Assembly (NCBI GenBank): GCA_026397715.1
Contig: JAPLUN010000420.1
Location: forward strand, 1 to 64,000
Direction of reading: 5' to 3'
Source of the DNA: Verrucomicrobiota bacterium
Lineage (GTDB): Bacteria > Verrucomicrobiota > Verrucomicrobiia > Verrucomicrobiales > Verrucomicrobiaceae
Length of the DNA: 64,000 nt
Shown in pieces: positions 59,851 through 64,000 of this stretch; position 1 is the first letter of the stretch; every line of letters starts with the position of its first letter. The translations under genes and the position numbers were made by a program. The notes under the pieces are model-generated. The model searched no databases. It saw only the letters and a program-made list of their open reading frames with translations, and was not told the origin of the DNA.

Positions 59851-62316
59851 ATGCTTCCATCTCTCAACCAGCTCAAACTCCCCGACCCGTGGCAGCACCA
59901 GGCGGTGAATTTGCTGCGTTCGGGCTGTGACGTGGTCGTCAGTGCGCCGACGGGTGCGGGGAAAACGTACATTTTTGAGCTGCTGCATCAGGGACGGCAT
60001 TTGCAGGGCCCGGCAATCTACACGGTGCCGACGCGGGCGCTGGCGAATGACAAGTACGCCGAATGGAAGGAGGCGAAGTGGAATGTAGGCATCGCCACGG
60101 GGGACATCGCGGAGAATGTGGATGCGCCGGTCGTTGTGGCCACATTGGAGACGCAGATCGAGCGGCTGGTGCGCGGCGAAGGTCCGGCGCTGCTGGTGAT
60201 CGATGAGTATCAGATGATCTCGGACCACTCGCGTGGCGCGAACTACGAGGCAGCCATTGCTCTGGCACCGCAGGACACGCGGCTGCTGCTGCTGAGCGGC
60301 TCTGTGGCGAACCCTGAGGATGTGGCGGCGTGGCTGGTGAGTCTGGGCCGCAAGGCGGAAGTGGTCATGACGCGTGAACGACCCGTGCCTCTAGAAGAGG
60401 TGCCGATGGAGACGCTGCCGCAGCGACAGAAGCAGTTTCAGAACTACTGGCCGCGCTTTGCTGCTGCCGTGATGATCGCTGATCTCGCACCGCTGCTGAT
60501 CTTTGCACCGCGCCGCAAGGAAGCGGAGTCCATTGCGCGCAGACTCGCCGCCGATCTGCCGATGGGCGATCCGCTGGAGCTCACGGCGGAACAGCGTGCG
60601 GTGTGTGGAAAAGATCTGGCGACGCTGCTGGAGAAACGCGTGGCTTTTCACCACAGCGGGCTGTCGTATGGCGCACGCGCAGGTGTGATCGAACCGCTGG
60701 CGAAAGCGGGGCAGCTGCGTGTCATTGCCGCGACAATGGGTCTCGCGGCAGGCATCAATTTCTCGGTGCGCAGCGTGCATGTGGCCGGCACGACGTTTCA
60801 CGATGGCAAGAGCGAGCACAAACTCGCGCCTGATGAGCTGCTGCAGATGTATGGCCGCGCTGGAAGACGCGGGTTGGATGACAAAGGTCATGTGATCACC
60901 AGCCGTGACAGTCCTTCCATCTTTGATGCGCGGCCGGCGCGACTGCACCGCAGCACCCTGCTGGCATGGCCGATTTTTCTGCGTGTGATGAAACACGCCG
61001 CGCTGCGGGAGGAGAATCCTTTCGAGGCCGCGACGCGCTTTGCCGGAAGGTTGTTTGCCAAAGTACCGCCGCTGCTCGGGCTGGAGGAACTGGAGCCGAA
61101 CGTGGTGCATCCGCAGCATGAAAATGCGAAGGCACTCTTCGGTCTCGAAGCCACGGAGAAGCAGGTCTTGAACTCCTATGGTGAATGGGAGCGCAAGCAC
61201 CGCCATGCGCTGCAACGCGTGCCACTGAGCCGTGTGCATGCGGTGCTGAGTGTTCCGGCTTTCGCCGCGAGGTTTGCGCATGGCATCGGTCGTGTGGGAA
61301 AAATCCGCCGCGAAAAGGAAGTGACCTACGGCGTCGAGATCAGTCTCGGCACGCCGGTGGGAGATGACGTGAAGCCGACGAAATCGATTCGCCGTCTGCT
61401 CAAACTGCCGCGTAACGCAAAAACAATACCACTGGAGGAAATCACCGTGCTGCATGCGGGTGAACTCGCGAAGGCCATCCTCGCGCATGGGGAGGATGTC
61501 ATCCAAGACGTGGCTCCCGAATTCATCGGCACCGTGACGAAAGAGAACCTGGTCTTTGCGTGCTTCGATCTCGCGCCCATTGAGGTGATGGCCTATGAGG
61601 ATGGTCATGGCAGGCTGCTCTTTGCGCCGCAGGAACGCAGCATTGTAGTGCAGAACGCGACTGGGGTTCATATGGCCGAAACGGCCACGACCGATCGCGA
61701 ACCGCGTGGCGGATCACCGATTCATGCATGGCGCACGCTGGGCCTAATCGATGCCGGGGGCGTGCCCACGCGGCGTGGAGAAATCTTCAGCTTCTTCCAG
61801 CATGGTGAGGGACTGGCTATTGTGGCGGCTCTCGAAGACGAAAGCTATCCTGCGGATGATCTGGTGCATCACATGGCGAATCTGCGCAGCGGCTCCAAGT
61901 TTGATCTGCCGCTGGACTGCGCTTCTGAACGACTCGCGGCGGTGTGCCGTGGCACCTACGGTTTTGTGAATCATCACGGCTATCTCGATAACGGTCTGCC
62001 GGATGACTATGGCGAAGGCGCGGCGGAGTTGCTTGATGCCTTGCTGCATCCGGAGCAGCCCGGTGCGCAGGATTTGAAAGCGGGCATCGCGGAAGGGGAC
62101 ATCTCCCGCGCGTATGTGGAATGGCTGAGTTTGCTGAGGCACATCACGCATGCGCCGGATCATCCGTGGAGAAGGTGGAAGGAGCTTAAGGAGGCTGCGA
62201 AGCAGACGCTGAAGCACCACACCAAGACTCTGCGCCATTTCTTCCATCTGGACCTGCCGCCGCTGACGAACAAGCAGAGGCATGGCAAGACGCGGCATTA
62301 TTTGATGGTGAAGTAG
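59851..62316 (+). CDS. DEAD/DEAH-box (Ski2-like) helicase
   Basis: An 821-residue superfamily 2 helicase. Motif I is VVSAPTGAGKTYIFE, motif Ia YTVPTRALANDKYAEWK, motif II VIDEYQMI (D-E-Y-Q variant), motif III LLSGSVAN, and motif VI LLQMYGRAGRRGLDDKG. The layout and the long C-terminal half (about 400 residues of Arg/His-rich helical sequence) resemble Ski2-type RNA helicases seen in several PVC genomes. It is probably involved in RNA turnover or repair. No partner gene is adjacent. The stop codon lies inside a REP pair (62313-62374). A GTG at 59830 could add 7 residues. Confidence 0.88.
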   Translation: MLPSLNQLKLPDPWQHQAVNLLRSGCDVVVSAPTGAGKTYIFELLHQGRHLQGPAIYTVPTRALANDKYAEWKEAKWNVGIATGDIAENVDAPVVVATLETQIERLVRGEGPALLVIDEYQMISDHSRGANYEAAIALAPQDTRLLLLSGSVANPEDVAAWLVSLGRKAEVVMTRERPVPLEEVPMETLPQRQKQFQNYWPRFAAAVMIADLAPLLIFAPRRKEAESIARRLAADLPMGDPLELTAEQRAVCGKDLATLLEKRVAFHHSGLSYGARAGVIEPLAKAGQLRVIAATMGLAAGINFSVRSVHVAGTTFHDGKSEHKLAPDELLQMYGRAGRRGLDDKGHVITSRDSPSIFDARPARLHRSTLLAWPIFLRVMKHAALREENPFEAATRFAGRLFAKVPPLLGLEELEPNVVHPQHENAKALFGLEATEKQVLNSYGEWERKHRHALQRVPLSRVHAVLSVPAFAARFAHGIGRVGKIRREKEVTYGVEISLGTPVGDDVKPTKSIRRLLKLPRNAKTIPLEEITVLHAGELAKAILAHGEDVIQDVAPEFIGTVTKENLVFACFDLAPIEVMAYEDGHGRLLFAPQERSIVVQNATGVHMAETATTDREPRGGSPIHAWRTLGLIDAGGVPTRRGEIFSFFQHGEGLAIVAALEDESYPADDLVHHMANLRSGSKFDLPLDCASERLAAVCRGTYGFVNHHGYLDNGLPDDYGEGAAELLDALLHPEQPGAQDLKAGIAEGDISRAYVEWLSLLRHITHAPDHPWRRWKELKEAAKQTLKHHTKTLRHFFHLDLPPLTNKQRHGKTRHYLMVK

Positions 62317-62374
62317 TGCGGGCAATCCTGTCCGCATCGAGCGCGTCTGAAGCGGGCAGGATTGCCCGCACTAC
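62313..62374. repeat. REP pair (REPIN) overlapping the helicase stop
   Basis: Two arms of 23 bases at 62313-62335 and 62352-62374 are complementary with one mismatch. Each starts GTAGTGCGGGCA and folds into a small hairpin (right arm: GCGGGCA/TGCCCGC, loop GGAT). The layout is the same as at 24562-24642, including the shared GTAGT-CGGGC core. The helicase TAG (62314-62316) is part of the GTAG. Confidence 0.8.
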
Positions 62375-62432
62375 CTTTGGCTTTGGGAGGAAATGCGGGA
62401 TGATTTGAAGAGTCGGAGATGCTTCCCACATT

Positions 62433-63365
62433 ATGAAGATGAATCTGGATCATCCACGCATCGCCATCATCGGCTCCGGGGCGGTCGGCTGCTACTATGG
62501 CGGGCGGCTGGCGCAGCATGGACATGAGGTGCATTTTCTCATGCGCTCAGATTATGAGCAGGTGAAGCAGCATGGGCTCAAGATCAGCAGCCCTCTCGGT
62601 GACTTCACTTTGCCGCGGGTGCACTGCCACCGCAGCACAGCGGAGATCGGGGAGTGCGATCTGGTCATCATTGCGATGAAGGCCACCTCGAATGAGGCGT
62701 TGCTCTCTTTGCTGCCGCCGCTGCTGCACAAAAAGACGATGATCCTCACGCTGCAAAACGGGCTGGGCAGCGATGACTTTTTGGCGCGGCACTTTGGCTC
62801 TGCGCATGTGCTGGGCGGTCTGTGCTTTGTGTGCATCAACCGCATCGCGCCGGGGGTGATTCATCACATCGCGCAGGGGCAGATCGCGCTGGGTGAGCAC
62901 AGTGGTCCGCCGCAGGTGCGCACGGAGGCGCTGGCGGCGGAGTTCCGGCGCTGTGGGATCGAGTGCAAGGTGGAGCCCTGTTTGCTCACGGCGCGGTGGA
63001 AGAAGCTGGTCTGGAATATTCCGTTCAACGGTCTTTCGATTGCAGCGGGTGGCAAGGACACAGCGGCGATTTTGGCGGATCCGGTGTTGGAACAACGCGT
63101 GCGGCATTTGATGCGGGAGATCATCGAGACCGCAGGCAGGCTAGGGCATGCGATTCCGCTGTCGCTCATTGATGACATGATCGAGCGCACTCGTACCATG
63201 TCTGCTTACAAGCCGAGCAGCCTCATTGATTTTCTGGCGGGCAGTGAGGTGGAGCTTGAGGCGATCTGGGGCGAGCCGGTGCGCCAGGCGAAGGCGGCGG
63301 GGATTGAGATGCCGCAGGTGGAGAGGTTGTATCAGGAGTTGAAGGAGAGGATTGCCGCCAGATAG
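62433..63365 (+). CDS. panE: 2-dehydropantoate 2-reductase family protein
   Basis: A 310-residue NADP-dependent reductase of pantothenate synthesis or a related ketopantoate-like branch. The Rossmann motif is RIAIIGSGAVGCYYGGRLA (Gly13-x-Gly15), then IAMKATSNEALLSLL and LTLQNGLGSDD, and the C-terminal helical domain has RWKKLVWNIPFNGLSIAAGG and ERTRTMSAYKPSSLID. Assignment to true PanE rather than a paralogue is likely but not certain. It precedes the purine phosphorylase gene by 11 bases; a shared transcript is probable. Confidence 0.88.
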   Translation: MKMNLDHPRIAIIGSGAVGCYYGGRLAQHGHEVHFLMRSDYEQVKQHGLKISSPLGDFTLPRVHCHRSTAEIGECDLVIIAMKATSNEALLSLLPPLLHKKTMILTLQNGLGSDDFLARHFGSAHVLGGLCFVCINRIAPGVIHHIAQGQIALGEHSGPPQVRTEALAAEFRRCGIECKVEPCLLTARWKKLVWNIPFNGLSIAAGGKDTAAILADPVLEQRVRHLMREIIETAGRLGHAIPLSLIDDMIERTRTMSAYKPSSLIDFLAGSEVELEAIWGEPVRQAKAAGIEMPQVERLYQELKERIAAR

Positions 63366-63376
63366 TGGTGTGAACC

Positions 63377-64000
63377 ATGTCACTCATCGCCCTTCAAAAC
63401 GCCCGTCCTGAAACTGCCATCGTGCTGGGTTCCGGTCTTGGAACCGTGGCGGATGCGTTTGGGATTGAAAGTGAAGTCGCGTATGGCGAGGTGCCTGGAC
63501 TGAGTGCTTCGACAGTGCCGGGGCATGCAGGGCGCTTCGTTTTGGCGCAGCATCACGGCAAGCCCATCCTGCTCGCTCAAGGGCGGCGGCATTTGTATGA
63601 AGGTCTCACGGCGCATGAGGTCACGGCGAGCATCCGCTTCATGCACGAGATCGGAGTGAAGCGTGTCGTGCTCACTAATGCGGCGGGTGCGATCCATGAG
63701 AGCTTCCATGTGGGTGGTTTGATGCTCATCACGGATCACATCAATCTCCAAGGCACCACGCCGCTGCTGGGTGGACCGAACTTCCATGACATGAGCGAGG
63801 TCTATTCGCGGGCGTGGTGTGAAAAATTCCATGCGGCGAGTTTGGAGATCGGTTTGAAGCTGCATGCGGGCGTGTATGCCGGGCTGCTGGGTCCGCAGTA
63901 TGAAACACCCGCGGAAATTCGCATGCTGCGCACGCTGGGCGCGGATGCCGTGGGCATGTCCACGGTGCCCGAGGCCATTCAGGCGCGTGCGCTGGGTATG
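63377..64000 (+). CDS. purine nucleoside phosphorylase, 5' part
   Basis: The first 208 residues of an inosine-guanosine phosphorylase of the trimeric type, running off the window at 64000. Motifs are IVLGSGLGTVADAFG, the GRRHLYEG segment, VLTNAAGAI, the LLGPQYETPAEIRML block and VGMSTVPEAIQA. The enzyme cleaves purine nucleosides to base and ribose 1-phosphate, consistent with an hpt gene elsewhere in the window. The start is at the ATG at 63377. A minus-strand frame over the same bases is a shadow. Confidence 0.9.
   Translation, partial: MSLIALQNARPETAIVLGSGLGTVADAFGIESEVAYGEVPGLSASTVPGHAGRFVLAQHHGKPILLAQGRRHLYEGLTAHEVTASIRFMHEIGVKRVVLTNAAGAIHESFHVGGLMLITDHINLQGTTPLLGGPNFHDMSEVYSRAWCEKFHAASLEIGLKLHAGVYAGLLGPQYETPAEIRMLRTLGADAVGMSTVPEAIQARALGM

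Noticed and set aside
60391..61671. Minus-strand 426-codon frame opposite the helicase
   Set aside because: The plus frame has all helicase motifs; the minus frame is Arg/His/Gln-rich without domains.

Overview
The window reads as chromosomal DNA of a Verrucomicrobiota bacterium, probably close to Prosthecobacter or Verrucomicrobium. The grounds are high G+C coding DNA (about 60% by eye), a PVC-type heme-binding CxxCH dehydrogenase (7945-11142), a DUF1501 plus DUF1549/DUF1553 PSCyt1 pair (16020-20885), sulfatase and sialate esterase genes, and a single pseudopilin. No rRNA, tRNA, CRISPR array or prophage was seen. The genus is inference; the family-level signals are direct.

Layout. 1-6.8 kb: a small orphan gene, a palindromic repeat field, an orphan Phd-like antitoxin, an HTTM membrane pair, pdhB-pdhC (no pdhA beside them) and a sigma-70 family factor. 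6.8-11.1 kb: a golvesin-like secreted protein, a YcxB-like protein and the large PVC cytochrome. 11.2-14.3 kb: a tight five-gene membrane operon (wax-synthase-like MBOAT, three small membrane proteins, DCC thiol oxidoreductase) behind a GbsR/MarR regulator, with matching operator-like palindromes in front of both units. 14.5-21.4 kb: pdxH, hpt-moaD, the DUF1501/PSD1 pair and a pseudopilin. 21.6-26 kb: alaS with an in-frame TAG and an unusual low-G+C insert, then a RAYT transposase with its REP pair, and rsuA. 26-37.5 kb: a Gly/Tyr/His-rich lipoprotein, a YceH-like protein, a TPR-like protein, an HtrA protease with a catalytically degraded partner, a sialate O-acetylesterase, an oligopeptide-binding protein and an anchored hypothetical.

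37.5-47.7 kb holds the most interesting locus. A minus-strand operon encodes YceI, type III polyketide synthase, FAD monooxygenase, methyltransferase, acyl carrier protein and ketosynthase. It is flanked by an unusually short RND permease and by a methyltransferase-sulfatase fusion. The gene content resembles srsABC-type phenolic-lipid pathways, extended with a dedicated KS/ACP pair and a YceI lipid carrier. I infer a methylated, hydroxylated alkylresorcinol or alkylquinone product.

47.8-64 kb: a DUF434 protein, a NosR/NapH-like FMN/Fe-S membrane protein, a rhomboid-like protein with a zinc ribbon, xerC, two toxin-antitoxin modules, a heparinase-like protein, a SprT-like protein, cysE, an HD hydrolase, a Ski2-like helicase, a panE-like reductase and the 5' part of a purine nucleoside phosphorylase.

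Across the window, at least four palindromic elements begin with the tetranucleotide GTAG (290, 14485 minus, 24566/24638, 62313/62374). This is the signature of REP sequences mobilised by RAYT proteins, and a RAYT gene is present at 24687.
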